From contig QANT01006379.1 of NCBI GenBank assembly GCA_003254885.1, forward strand, positions 1-23,286: DNA of 23,286 nt, given 5' to 3'. The position numbers and the translations under genes are program-made. The DNA comes from Purshia tridentata (taxonomy: Eukaryota; Streptophyta; Magnoliopsida; Rosales; Rosaceae). Under the pieces are notes generated by a model that was not told the DNA's origin, did not search any database, and saw nothing but the letters and a program-made list of their open reading frames with translations. Below, in pieces: positions 1-10,091 of the stretch (position 1 is its first letter; each line of letters starts with the position of its first letter).

Positions 1-91
1 TGCTGTCTAGACTTTTTAAACAAGTATCAATTTGCGCCTTGGATTATTAATTGTTGGGACCAAAGAGTGAAATATTGATAATTTTGGCAAA

Positions 92-352
92 ATTTTGTCA
101 AAGTTATCTGTTTTTTTTTGGAGGTTTGAAATGAAATTTACATTCCAATAGGTTCTCAGGTAAATTTAGGTAATTTTGCTAAAATTTCAATAATTTATCC
201 AAAATTTCAATAGAGAGATGCATTGATTTTGTCAAAATTATCTTTTTTTGGAGGTTTGAAATGAAATGCAAATTCCAATTCTTGGGTAAATTTTGGTAAT
301 TTTGTCAAAATTTCAGTAATTTAACCGAAATTTTCAATAGAAAGATGCATTG
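92..352. repeat. Two-copy tandem duplication, AT-rich
   Basis: Copy 1 spans 92-225 (134 bp) and copy 2 spans 226-352 (127 bp), directly abutting. Both begin with ATTTTGTCAAA, share GGAGGTTTGAAATGAAAT (from 120 and 250), and end with AGATGCATTG. A third copy seems to start at 353 and then decays. Differences are mostly single-base changes and short indels in A or T runs, so the duplication is not recent. No coding potential is visible. It reads as nuclear-type AT-rich spacer. Confidence 0.8.
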
Positions 353-590
353 ATTTTGGAAAATTTTTGAGAAATTTCAGCAAATTTTTTGAGAAATAAA
401 AGGAAAATTTTTGAGGCAAAAAAGTGAGTAAAAAGAAAGGAAAAAAAGAGAGTGATTATTATTAGGGAGCACAATGCGAAAGTTAATATAAAGTTTGGGA
501 TTACAACGCATATTGGTTAAGTGGTCCAGTGGATAAGTCATGCGCCATGGGCTATTTCTTCCATATTATAATTTATGTGGTTTTTTTTTT
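353..590. other. AT-rich spacer, no gene seen
   Basis: Poly-A and poly-T rich DNA with no usable reading frame. A short stretch at about 520-545 resembles a tRNA A-box but has no B-box partner. Nothing else can be supported. Confidence 0.6.
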
Positions 591-960
591 TTAATGTAAA
601 TGCTTCATAACCCCTCAATTAGAGCTACAATATTCCTAAACTCCAACTTATATTAAACTATCCCAAAACTCTTTAGTTTTCATTTAAACTCTTTTAAAAC
701 CCCCCTTTTTAAAGTCAGCCCCCTTTTAATATTTATTATATTTCAATTATACCTTTTGGGCAGGTTCTAGTTTTTTATTCTTATTAATGTAAATATTTAT
801 AAACCCTCTAGTTAGATATTGATTCTCTCATAATCTCCACACAAAATTAAACTCTCCCAAAACCCTTAATTATACACTTTAACATTTTCAAAACCCCCTA
901 GTCAACCTATAACCATCTAAAGTTGACTTTTCTTTTTTAGAATTTCAATTATACCCTTTT
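591..960. repeat. Degenerate direct repeat, two copies of about 170 bp
   Basis: Copy 1 is 591-757 and copy 2 is 784-960. Both start TTAATGTAAAT and end TTTCAATTATACC followed by a T run. In between, the same order of short blocks appears: an ACCCCTC or ACCCTCT block, AAACT(A/C)TCCCAAAACTC/CC, then TTTTAAAACCCC or TTTTCAAAACCCC. The blocks resemble the outer arm of the foldback element just downstream, so all of these may come from one terminal-repeat family. The similarity was judged by eye. Confidence 0.6.
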
Positions 961-1046
961 TATTTGTTTTTAATTTGAATAAAATTTTATTTGTATTTTT
1001 TTAATTTTAGAAATACCATTTTTATTCATGTTTTTAATTTTTGTTC

Positions 1047-1670
1047 GTAACTTTAAACCCCTAACCTCCTATAAAATTTGTCTAAACGTTTACCCATTTA
1101 GAAACTCTCTCAAAACATCCTAAAAATTTTAATATCTTTTTTACCCTTCTGAAGCGTTCTGACGCGCTTTGATACGCTCTTTGGCGTATTCTGACGTGCA
1201 TCCAGTGTAACCGTATTTCAGTGAAAGTGTAATTGTTTATTTGGTGAAGGTGTAACTATTTGTTTAATGAAGGTGTAACTGTTTTTTAGTGAACGTGTAA
1301 CTATTTTTTTAATCAAAGTGTAACTGGTTTTTTATTTTTTTTTGGGGCTGCAAGTTTTTTGTTTTTTTAAATTAATAGTATAATTATTTGTAGTTACTTT
1401 TTAATGTAATTGTATTTCTAAAATTCAGTTTCAATTTCAGTGTAACTGTTTTTTTAGTCAAGGTGTAACTGTTTGTTTAGTGTAAATGTATTTTAAAAAT
1501 ACAGTTACATTAGGCGCACGTCGGTCTGTGTCAGTTTGCGTCAGAGCGCGTCAAAGTGCGTTAGAAGGGCTGAAAATGTATTATAATTTTTAGGGAGTTT
1601 TGGGAGAGTTCCTAGATGGGTGGGGGCTTAAAAGAAGTTTGTTAGTAGTTAGGGGTTTAAAAAAAGTTAC
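1047..1670. mobile_element. Foldback or MITE-like element with long imperfect terminal inverted repeats
   Basis: The left arm, 1047-1219, matches the reverse complement of the right arm, 1495-1670, over about 175 bp with small indels. Shared landmarks from outside in: GTAACTTT, AAACCCCTAAC, ACTCTC(T/C)CAAAAC, CCTAAAAATT, CCCTTCT, GACGCGCT, GACGTGC, and GTAAC(C/T)GTATTT. The loop of about 275 bp holds no ORF. Long arms with no coding capacity fit a non-autonomous Mutator-like or foldback element. No target-site duplication was found, so the outer ends are approximate. The GC-richer inner arm (about 1145-1205) contrasts with the AT-rich surroundings. Confidence 0.6.
1205..1340 (+). repeat. Phased 22-23 bp repeats in the foldback loop
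   Basis: The core GTGTAA(C/T) starts at 1205, 1227, 1250, 1273, 1295 and 1318, a regular spacing of 22-23 bp. Between cores are T-rich spacers ending in AGTGAA or similar. Further copies lie at 1440 and 1463 in the same orientation. The array starts at the inner edge of the left arm, so it forms the first part of the loop. Confidence 0.75.
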
Positions 1671-1674
1671 CCTC

Positions 1675-2400
1675 TTTTTTTTTAGAAGAATTAAGAATAT
1701 AATTCTTGGGTATTAACTTAGCATATTCTAAAAAATATAGAATATAAATTATAGGGTATAAAGGGTTTAGTGTATAAATTATAAAGTATAAAGAATATAC
1801 TAATTTTTTTGTTCATTATATTGATTTTATTTAACATTATTTGTTTACAATGTGCATTATATTTCCCTTGTATCACATGGAACTTATAATATAGTTTGAT
1901 TTCTTCAATGCTTTTTATAAATGTAGTAGATAATATGTTAAAATATATAGTAAAATTTCATTCAAAATTATCGTAGTTTGATAGCAAATTCTGTCGTTTT
2001 TGTCTAAACCTTAACGAAATCGAAATTTTGTCAAAATTTCCGTCAAAATTTTCATTGGAATTGAAATTACACTCTTTAGTTAAGAGCCCTCTTAAGAATT
2101 TTTGCTACGGTGGTCAATGGAAAAGTTAAATTTCAAAAGGTGTTACATGGCATTAGGAACCAATTTGAGAAAGTATGTTTTGGCCGGAGTAAACATCCTT
2201 TTGGCCGAGAGTTGTGTTTTGTCTCTGGCCCATCAAAGACTCGCACTAGATATTCTTTTAATAAAAATTCCTCCAGCTTGCCATAGATAAGGGTTTCCAG
2301 CAAAATATCTTAATGAATATGTATTGAATATGCTGGAGACATCTCTTGGGAATTCTAGAAGCATGGATAGCTAGAAAACAATTACAAAATCTGAAAGCCT
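1675..2400. other. AT-rich intergenic DNA, no gene seen
   Basis: AT-rich, with repeated short blocks such as TATAAATTATA near 1740-1790. The one open frame, 2102-2290 (62 codons), has no recognisable motif and is unlikely to be a gene. Confidence 0.6.
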
Positions 2401-2434
2401 AATGATAACTTTTGGCTTCATATTTATGGGTCCC

Positions 2435-2495
2435 ACACGTGTCACTTTATGGATAGGCCACTCTAAAACCCTAGTTACTAGCATTACCTATAAAA
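2435..2495 (+). promoter_or_regulatory. Nuclear promoter-like block: G-box, telo-box, TATA
   Basis: ACACGTGT at 2435-2442 is a palindromic G-box (CACGTG core). AAACCCTAG at 2466-2474 is an exact plant telo-box, a motif typical of promoters of translation-related genes. TATAAAA lies at 2489-2495. This order and spacing fit a plant RNA polymerase II promoter, with transcription expected to start near 2520. No coding region follows: about 80 bp later the gypsy LTR begins at 2604. It may be a promoter cut from its gene, or chance motifs in AT-rich DNA. Confidence 0.45.
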
Positions 2496-2603
2496 GAGAA
2501 TATTCAAGCATCTATTAGGCTCTTCGTGCCTCCACTTACAAAACTCTTACTATAGCTTTTATTTAATTCCTTTTGTCTTTTTACCTTTCAGATTTACATT
2601 AGG

Positions 2604-3075
2604 TGTGGGGGAAATTAATTAGTAGCCCAAAGGAAAAGCCCAACCTACTAAAGATGGGCTAAGAATTCACAACCCAACTACTAAGACCCAAGGGATAAGG
2701 AAAAGAACGTCAAATGAATCACGTGACTAAAATACAGTTAGCTTTTGCGTAGGGTGAAAGTTACTTAGCGCAATAATCGAGATGAAATTTACGTGGGTTG
2801 AGTAACTTTCACCTCACTCCATAAGCTTGAGCCATAAGAAAATGACGTCTATAAAAGCTGAAGCTTGGCCACCTAGCCAGGTACGCAATCAAATTTTATT
2901 GAACAAACCGAAGCTAAGAAAAACACTGACATGAGAATCGGAGTATCTTTTGTAGGTACCCCACCTCTGGTTCAAAGCATCTGAAGATCCAATTTGAGTT
3001 CCAAAGTTCGACTTCAGAGTCAACAATTCACCTGTTGGCCAAACAATTCTTCTTCGAAGATTTTTGGATCCAACA
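2604..3075 (+). mobile_element. 5' LTR of a Ty3/gypsy element
   Basis: A 472 bp block starts TGTGGGGGAAAT and ends CCAACA, giving the usual TG...CA ends (TGT...ACA). It is followed two bases later by a primer-binding-like site and then by gag, as expected for a 5' LTR. It holds its own TATA box at 2850-2856. There is no second copy in the window because the element is truncated, so the borders rest on terminal motifs and position. The five bases before it are TTAGG; the matching duplication cannot be tested. Confidence 0.65.
2850..2856 (+). promoter_or_regulatory. TATA box of the gypsy LTR
   Basis: TATAAAA lies in the middle of the LTR, about 225 bp before its 3' end, where the U3/R boundary is expected. 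Transcription would begin near 2880. Confidence 0.5.
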
Positions 3076-3077
3076 GT

Positions 3078-3095
3078 TGGCGCCGTCTATGGGAA
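3078..3095 (+). other. Primer-binding site
   Basis: TGGCGCCGTCTATGGGAA begins two bases after the LTR end. TGGCGCC followed by GTCTRTGGGAA is the usual priming site of Tat-type plant gypsy elements, complementary to a host tRNA 3' end. The site supports the LTR border and element orientation. Confidence 0.65.
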
Positions 3096-3121
3096 TCTCG
3101 TAACAAGAGTCTTTTAAAGCA

Positions 3122-4568
3122 ATGGCTAGAGTTGGACAATCAGGAGGAGGCCCAAAGTTATCTGCTGTGCAGCAACAACTGCCCGTTACGCAACAGCAAC
3201 CTCCCAACTTGGGAAGTTCTCAAACAGTAGGAGATGCGCCTCCGTACGTAAGGCAATTACTTGATGAATTGCGTGAAACAAGAAAGATCGCCGAGAGTGC
3301 TCTAAGGAAAGTAGGAGAGTACGAGCAACGGAGCAAAGAGAGTAGGCGTGAAAAGAGGAAAGAGCTTGTAAGAGAGATTGATCGAGAATCTTCGCCTGAG
3401 ACCACTAGTTTGGACGAAGTAGAGGAAGTCAAAAGAAGCGACTTAGGCCCCTCCGGGCATGGACAACGAAAGAAAGCAAGAGAATGAGAACTGTAAGACG
3501 CAATCTACAAAGTGATGAAGGGACTCACAACAAAGACCCCTGTCGAAGTCGCCCTAGAAGCAGCTAGGGGAATATGCAAATCCCCATTCACAGAGCAAAT
3601 TCTGAGTGCGAAGAAGCCCACAAAATTCACTCACCCAAAGTTCAAAACGTTCGATGGAACCACCGATCCAGTAGAACACATCTACCACTTCCAACAACAA
3701 ATGGTGTTGGAAGCTGATGATGAAGCCTTGATGTGCAGACTGTTTCCATCAAGCTTATCATGATCAGCACTAACTTGGTTCAGGCAGCTTCGACCAAGAT
3801 CCATTCAAAGTTTTGCAAGGCTTTGCGAAGCTTTCATTTCACAGTACATCTGTAATTTGAAAAGGAAAAAAGATATAAGCATCTTGTTCAGCCCAAAAAA
3901 AAAAATTGGCGGAGAAAAATTGAAGGATTACTTGGGACAATTTATGGTGGAAATGTCTGCTCTGGACAAGTGTGACTCAAAAACCGCTGCAATGGCTCTT
4001 CGAGAGGGCCTGATACCTGGATCGAAATTACATCACTCCCTGATTAAGAAGCCTCCGTTCGATATGATGGAAGTGCTGGCCCGAGCTAATGGGTGTATAC
4101 GATTGGAGGAAGAAGCAGCTGGCTCACCGATCTATGGCAACCATCACTAAACCAAAAATGCAAATCGAAAAGAAAACAGCGGGCTCCCCTAAGTCCTACC
4201 AGCAGCAGAGCAACAGCGCCCAGCACCACCGTCCAGCTCATTATCAACCCAGGTAGAATAGGCAAACCTTCACTAACACTCCCTTTAACACCAGTCTGAC
4301 CAACATTTATTGAGAAAACAAGGATCGCGGCATTTTTTGCACACCTCCAGCTCTACGCGAGCCAGTGGAGAAAAGAGATCGAAACAAAATTTGCGAATTT
4401 CACAATGACTTTGGACATCTGACGAAAGACTATAGGAATCTACGAGGACAAGTAGAGGCAATGCTAAGAAAAGGAATGCTCGGCCAATACAAAAGCATTG
4501 AAACCCAGTCAGACAACAACCTTGTGAGAGGAGAAGACGACGACCGACAGACTGTGGGTCATATATAG
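3122..4568 (+). pseudogene. gag: Ty3/gypsy gag, Tat type, frame-broken
   Basis: Gag would form the nucleoprotein particle that packages element RNA. The first frame (3122-3487) is charged and coiled-coil-like, with alternating Arg, Glu and Lys. The second (3512-3763) holds the gag signature PKFKTFDGTTDPVEHIYHF and stops at 3761-3763, inside the conserved block just before the expected TWF. The third (3857-4150) continues the helical gag core (GEKLKDYLGQF to DMMEVLARAN). The fourth (4365-4568) holds the knuckle-like CEFHNDFGHLTKDYRNL, in which the final Cys is replaced by Tyr. At least three breaks separate these pieces, so no full protein can be made. The order of domains is normal. Confidence 0.85.
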
Positions 4569-4592
4569 AACGAAGCCCATGATCAAGGAGAT

Positions 4593-5312
4593 TTGAATGA
4601 TGTCAACGTAATACATGGCAAGCCACAGCCACCTGAAGGAGAAAAGATCCAGCAAAGATCTCATAAAAGACAAGCAGAGAAGGTTAAACGAGTGTGCGGG
4701 ATCGATAGTCCCTCATTAACGGCACTGACACTAAGTCAGCAAGGAGTCATTACGTTCACAAGGAAAGATCTGGAAGGAATTCAACTCCCCCACGACGATG
4801 CATTAGTCGTCACCCTACAAATTGCCAATTCAAGGGTGAAGAGAGTAATGATCGACGGCGGCAGCAGTGCGGATGTGTTATATTGGGATGCGTATAAACG
4901 GATGGGATTGAGCAGAGATGAGATTCGACCAAATTTATCTCCCATTACTGGATTTAATGGATCTAGAGAACAGCCTGTAGGCGACATAACATTACCCGTC
5001 ATAGCGGTTGGAAAGACATTGTTCGTCACCTTTATTGTGATTGATACACCCAGTGCCGATAACATGATTATGGGAAGGAATTGGATCCACAGGATGGAAG
5101 GAGAAGCGTCAACTCTCAGACAAGTCATGAGGTGCATCTCAAGTGATGGCCTAAGCACGGTCGACATCAAGGGAGACCAAATGATGGCAAAAAAAATGCT
5201 ACAACGTTGCCACAAACATGAAAACAGTCGCAGGATCAGGAGAAGCCGCCAAGGCCGAAATTGCATCAGAAGCCTAACAATTAAAGGAGGGCCTACTAGT
5301 ACAAGAGCATGA
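4593..5312 (+). pseudogene. Ty3/gypsy aspartic protease region
   Basis: The protease would cut the polyprotein. Residues about 65-165 of this 239-codon frame form a retropepsin-like domain: VMIDGGSSADVLYWDAYKRMG carries the DGGSS form of the active site usual in the Tat lineage (DTGSS elsewhere), and DNMIMGRNWIHRM is the conserved C-terminal motif. It follows gag in the element order. The frame ends at 5312 and the RT region resumes in another frame at 5341, so it is uncoupled from RT. The catalytic Asp is present, but the neighbouring frames are broken. Confidence 0.85.
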
Positions 5313-5340
5313 ATTTGACCACTCCAAAGAAGAACATGAG

Positions 5341-6330
5341 GTGGAACCTGAGCCTCCAACTACTGAAGAGTTACGTGAAGAAAATCTACATTCGCAAGAA
5401 CCGGACAAGAAGATACTAGTAGGTAACCTCCTACAGGAAGATGAAAGGAAAGAGATGCTGAAATTTCTGCAAGACAATGGAGATGTTTTTGCATGGACAC
5501 ATGAGGATATGCCAGGAATACATCCAAGCATAGCATGTCATAGACTAAATGCCGATCCCAGTTATTCACCCTGTCGACAAAGGCTGAGAAGATTTGTTCC
5601 AGAAAGAAATCAGATCATTAATGACGAAATTGACAGGTTGTCAAAAGCTGGATTCATCTGGGATGTGTGGGGACCACAATGGATCTGGAATGTGGTTGTA
5701 GTCCGAAAGAAGAATGGAAAGTGGCACGTGTGTGTGGATTTCACTAATCTGAACAAAGCATATTCGAAAGATTGCTACCCACTCTCGAAGATTGACCAAA
5801 TGGTAGATGCAACCACCGGCTACGAACGGTTAACTTTCCTAGACACTTACTCAGGGTACAACCGGATACCCATGGCGGAAGAGGATCAAGATAAAATCGA
5901 GTTCATCTCGGAGCGAGGATTGTATTGCTACAAGGTCATGTCGTTCGGTTTAAAAAATGCAGGATCAACCTATCAGAGGTTAGTAAATATGATGTTCAAG
6001 GATCAGATCGGGAAAACCATGGAAGTCTACATTGACGATATGGTTGTCACGAGCCGAAGCTAGAAAAAGTCATATTGAGCATCTGCGTGAGACTTTTTAT
6101 ATACTCTGATAATATCAAATGAAGCTGAAACCCACCAAGTGCGCTTTCGGAGTCTCATCAGGACTATTCCTTGGATACATTGTAAGCATTCGGGGAATAG
6201 AGCCAAACCCTGAGAAAGTAGAGGTTTTGAAGAACATGCCGAAACCGACCACATTGAGGGAAGTACAAGTCCTAACAGGAAGGATCGATGCAAACCTTTC
6301 TTCCAGGCCATTCGAGTCAAGAAAAAGGAT
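5341..6330 (+). pseudogene. Ty3/gypsy reverse transcriptase
   Basis: This would copy element RNA into DNA. The 240-codon frame 5341-6063 contains, in order, DVFAWTHEDMPGI, NGKWHVCVDFTNLNKA (palm), LTFLDTYSGYNRI with a catalytic Asp, MSFGLKNAGSTYQRL, and YIDDMVV, where YIDD is the metal-binding motif. It stops at 6061-6063, directly after the YIDD block. The thumb and connection (MKLKPTKCAFGVSSGLFLGY) resume at 6119 in another frame. Near 6285 a short stretch expected after LTGRI is missing, followed by another frame change. The sequence is recognisable throughout but cannot give an active enzyme. Confidence 0.9.
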
Positions 6331-6898
6331 GTGTGGGGCCCAGAGCAAAAAGAAGCATTCAAGCAACTAAAAAAATACTTGACGAAGCCACCGCTACTCT
6401 CGGTGCCGAAACCAAATGAACGACTGTATCTATATATGGCCGTAACTAAGGTGGCGGTAAGCGGAGTCCTGTTCAGAGAAGAAGATAAGGTTCAACACCC
6501 TATTTTCTACGTCAACAAAAGTTTATTGAATGCAGAGAAAAGGTATGGATCGACAGAGAAACAAATCCTTACATTGGTGACTGCTAAACGAAAGCTCAGA
6601 CAATATTTTGAGTCCCACACAATCATAGTTCTGACCAATCATCCTATGAAGACTATTTTGGGAAAACCAGATATTTCTGGGAGGGTTACCAAATGGGCTA
6701 TTGAGCTCGGGGCATTTGATATCATCTACCAACCTTGAACGGCACAAAAGGGACAAGTTGTGGCCGACTTTATTGCAGGATGTTACCTGGAAGGAGAAGA
6801 AAAAATGGAGGTCGAGAAAGCAAGTGAACCCACTCCTTGGGAACCGTACGTTGATGGATCTTCTAATCAACATGGAGCGGGGGTTGGTTTAGTATTCG
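6331..6898 (+). pseudogene. Ty3/gypsy RNase H and start of a second, archaeal-type RNase H
   Basis: The first frame (6331-6738) holds the RNase H of Ty3/gypsy pol, with RLYLYMAVTKVAVSGVLFRE, QHPIFYVNKSLLNAEKRY and VLTNHPMKTILGKPDISGR. It stops at TGA 6736-6738, where relatives have Arg after the YQP/YKP motif. Reading on in frame gives GQVVADFIAGC and then PWEPYVDGSSNQHGAGVGLVF, the start of the additional archaeal-type RNase H that marks the Tat lineage. The coding similarity ends abruptly at 6898, where a different LTR begins. The rest of the second RNase H, integrase and 3' LTR are absent from the window. Confidence 0.85.
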
Positions 6899-7191
6899 TG
6901 TAACACCCCGCACGTTCAAAGTAGTTTTGAAACGCTTTTTAAAGATTTTCGAGATTTTAGTTGGAAAGTAAAACGTTTTGGACGTTTTTCAAATTTAAAG
7001 TTTGACTTTTAAAAAGGGGAAAAAGTTGACTTTTTGTTCTGGAGGTCTTTTCGCGTTGACTTTGGGTTCAGTGGAAAGGTCTCGTCCTCACGAGTTCGTA
7101 TACACGTAGCACGCGTCGAACGGAGCTACGGTTTAAAAGTTACGGACGTGTGAAGAGAGGGGCAAGTTGGTAATTTTGGAAAAGTGGGATT

Positions 7192-7199
7192 TTTAAATA
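7192..7199 (+). promoter_or_regulatory. TATA-like site in LTR A
   Basis: TTTAAATA is followed about 30 bp later by a CT-rich stretch (TTTTCTCTCTCCTCTCTCC) typical of plant 5' leaders. This would place the R region start near 7225. No other support. Confidence 0.35.
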
Positions 7200-8734
7200 G
7201 GGGGCACAGAACCCCAGAAATCAGATAGCCATTTTCTCTCTCCTCTCTCCCGATAGTTCTCCTTCCCTCGCGAGTATACCTCCCAGCCGCGCCTTTCGCC
7301 GGCGTGTGGGGGCGCGTCCGGCGGTGGGCCGGCGAGGTCTATAGCTTCCCGTGATCGGCTCGCCTTCCTCCTCCTTCCCATGGTGGCGGCTCGCCGTGAA
7401 ACAGCCCGGAAAGTGGAGATTCGCAAGTGCACAGTTGGCGTCACCGTCGGCGATCTCGCCGTTTCCGGCGACGACGAGGCCCAACGACCACCCAGACCTC
7501 TTCCTCTCGTCGAGCCCAGCTTGTTGGTGGGTTCGATTGCACCGTTGGACCGCCGTGGGCGGCGGATCGGAGCTAGGTGTGCCGCCGGCTTTCCGGCCCG
7601 TTTTCACCCTTTTCCGGCCACTTTTGGCCGTCGACCCAGGTTTGAGAATCGATCCCCTCGATCCCCTCTACGTGCCCATGTAAGTTGTTTTAGCTAAACG
7701 CGAGTTTCGTTTTTGACAGTTGACCGCCGTTGACCGTTCGTTGACCGTCGTGGGATCCACTGCGTGTGACGGTTCCAGCGACCGTTCCTTTGGTTTTTGG
7801 CCTCGGGCCGACCACCCGAGCTTGTGGGTGAGTTTGGGTGAGTTTGGGTGAGTTTCTCGTACCTTTCGAGTGTGTTTTCTGGGGTCGGGCAACCCCCGAA
7901 CGGGGTGGTTCCCAACGTTTCGGTTGTTTGTTGGATTGTCTGTGAACTCTGTTGTTGTTTCTTGGACTGTCTGGTCTTAACAGGTGTGCTCGGCTTGGGA
8001 AACCGTATTCCCGATGCCGTTATGCTGCCGGATTTTAGAATCCGAGCAAAGGAGCCACGAAGGACACGAAGGGTAGTTTAGTCTTTTCGCGTGGTCACGG
8101 TGAGTGAACCCAGGACCCTTTAATCCTCAGTTTAGTTAATTACTTGGTTGCTTGTATGCTTGTTTGTTTTGGTTGCTGTATGCTAGCTAAGGGAGGTTAC
8201 GGAATTAGGATTGAAATACCGATAATTTAGAGATTATTGGAGATTACAGAATTGAGTAAGGCTTGGAACTTCAGCGAGGACTAAGTAAGGATTTAATGGT
8301 TCGATTGAGGATAATGAGTCCAGGTGGAGACTCTTGGTTAGGATTGGGATTCCCGGGGTTTTAAGATTATTGTTTTTAAAGGTAATTTAGAATGGATTCT
8401 TGGGTTTGGAAACTGATTTTGAGAATTCGGTTTAGTCTTGGATAAAATTTAAAGATTTGATTTTACTTATCCATTTTGGTAACGTTTGGTCCTTTAATTT
8501 AAGGATTTAATTCTAAGCTCGAGTTTTGATTAGTTTTCCTGTTATATCCAAAAAGGGTTTTGGAACTTGGTTTTGGTGATTTGAAAGGAAAATACTTCTT
8601 TTCGGATTGGTACGGTTTTCAAAACACCCAGTTGGTACTCGTTCAGCTTCTCAGGTTACACAGGTCTTTGGGACCCATCACGGCACACACATAGGCTTTG
8701 GGCCGTGTGTCGGGATGCTTTGCCCTTTGGGGGC

Positions 8735-8919
8735 GGCCCTGCGTGCACGTACGGCAGTTGTTGGCCCTGCATGTGTATGACAGACCCTGGCTCTGCACAT
8801 GTACGGCAGGATATTGGCCCTGCATGCGTACGGCAGGTCGTAGGCCCTGCGCATGTACGGCAGGATTATTGGCCCTGCATGCGTACGGCAGGTTGTGAGC
8901 CCTGCGCATGTACGGCAGG
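8735..8919. repeat. Seven-unit tandem repeat of about 27 bp, each unit near-palindromic
   Basis: Units start at 8735, 8763, 8789, 8816, 8843, 8871 and 8898. The core is GGCCCTGC, an 8-10 bp centre and GGCAGG; CCTGC and GCAGG are inverted, so most units can form a 5 bp stem. The centre alternates ATGCGTAC (units 4 and 6) with GCATGTAC (units 5 and 7), so a 55 bp dimer appears to be the last amplified unit. Units 1 to 3 are more diverged. Open frames across it follow from the repeat and are not evidence of a protein. Confidence 0.85.
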
Positions 8920-10091
8920 CTAGCTGGATGTGGATTGGGTGACAGTTTTATTTATATTGTTAGTTTACAGTTGTTCTTGCGAATTATAGATTTCAGTTCA
9001 TAATTGCTATTTTGGGAAATTGTTTAATTTTATTGATTTATCAGAGTTTTCAGTTATTGTTTTATAAATTGGGAATTTGATTAGCTTTATTGTTTTCTAA
9101 ACGAGTTGCAAAATGGATTTCAAACACGAGTTTCTACAAAGAGTTTTCAGTGGATTTTTATAAAATGTTTTAAAGCTGGGGAACTGTTTAATTTAAAGGT
9201 TAGGCGAGAATGGATGGATTTTCTAAAATGTTTTAAAGCTGGGGAATCTAAAAAGGGTAACAGTGAGGTTGAGAAACCTTGGTTTTTAAAGGTCTAGATG
9301 AGAGTTGATTACTGGGGTTTGAGTAGTAAAGGTCATTCGAGATTTAAGGGTAAGTAAAAGGTTACGGAATATCAGTTATTTTTAAATTGAGGATTTAGTA
9401 GGTTCTAAAGGTCATTAAGAACAGTGGAAGGATTAATTGAGGTTTAAGTTGATTCAGAATGGATATCGAGGATTCTAAGAGTATTGGAGAAACTAGTGGA
9501 ATTCTAAGTCAGGATGTTGTGATATAACTTGAGGTGATTCCAGTTTAGAGGACCATTTAAGGATAATTGAGGTGATCTTTCAGTTAGAGGTTAAATTGAG
9601 GATGTTTGAGGGATTTAAGGATTACAGTGGGAATTGGATTGGTTAGAGGATCGGTGTCCAGGTTAAGAATTATCAGTTATGAATCATGAATTGTGATTCG
9701 AGGATTAAGATGATTTTACTGATTATTTTAATTGAGTTTATTTTGAGGTTTTCAGTTAGATTTCACTCACACGAGCTCTAGTGAGCTTACCGGGTTTGTG
9801 TTTAAACCCGGTGCACCTGTGGTTGGGTGCAGGGTTGGTTTTGCAGGTGAGCAAGCTGAGGAGGCGGTGGAGAGAAGACGAGGCAGTGGGACCAGCAGCA
9901 GTTTTAGAAAACTTATTTTACAGTTTTATTTTTGTGAAAAAGGTTTTACCCTTGATTTTATGTAAATTGTGTAGTGATTTCAGCAAATTATTTTATATTC
10001 ATGGCTCACAGTTTCAGAGAAAAAGGGCCCACAGGGAACATTTATCAGTTTTCAGCAGTTTAGGCACGTGCCCGAGGGTCGGGGCGTGTCA

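Larger units (their letters stand above)
6899..10091 (+). mobile_element. LTR A: long LTR (3.2 kb) of another gypsy-type family
   Basis: It starts TGTAACACCCCG and ends CGGGGCGTGTCA, which are near inverted repeats with TG...CA ends, as in long plant gypsy LTRs. Inside are a TATA-like site (7192-7199), a GC-rich leader-like stretch (about 7260-7660), a 27 bp repeat array (8735-8919), and AT-rich DNA with no ORF of note (9000-9780). Both neighbours stop exactly at its ends: gypsy RNase H on the left, reverse-strand copia RT on the right. The flanking five bases, ATTCG and ATCGA, do not match, so a simple insertion is not supported. No second copy is present to prove the LTR. Confidence 0.65.

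Noticed and set aside
515..560. tRNA- or SINE-like A-box (TGGTCCAGTGG)
   Set aside because: One mismatch to the A-box and no B-box (GGTTCGANTCC type) at the expected distance. No cloverleaf can be drawn.
4781..5359. 192-codon reverse-strand ORF
   Set aside because: Antisense shadow of the gypsy protease, which is clearly coding on the forward strand.
7193..7697. Overlapping open frames on both strands in GC-rich DNA
   Set aside because: Several frames are open at once because of base composition within the LTR A leader. None shows a protein motif.
8643..8923. Repeat proteins or a CRISPR-like array
   Set aside because: Frames are open on both strands because the repeat length and GC content allow it. 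Units are contiguous with no unique spacers, so it is not CRISPR.
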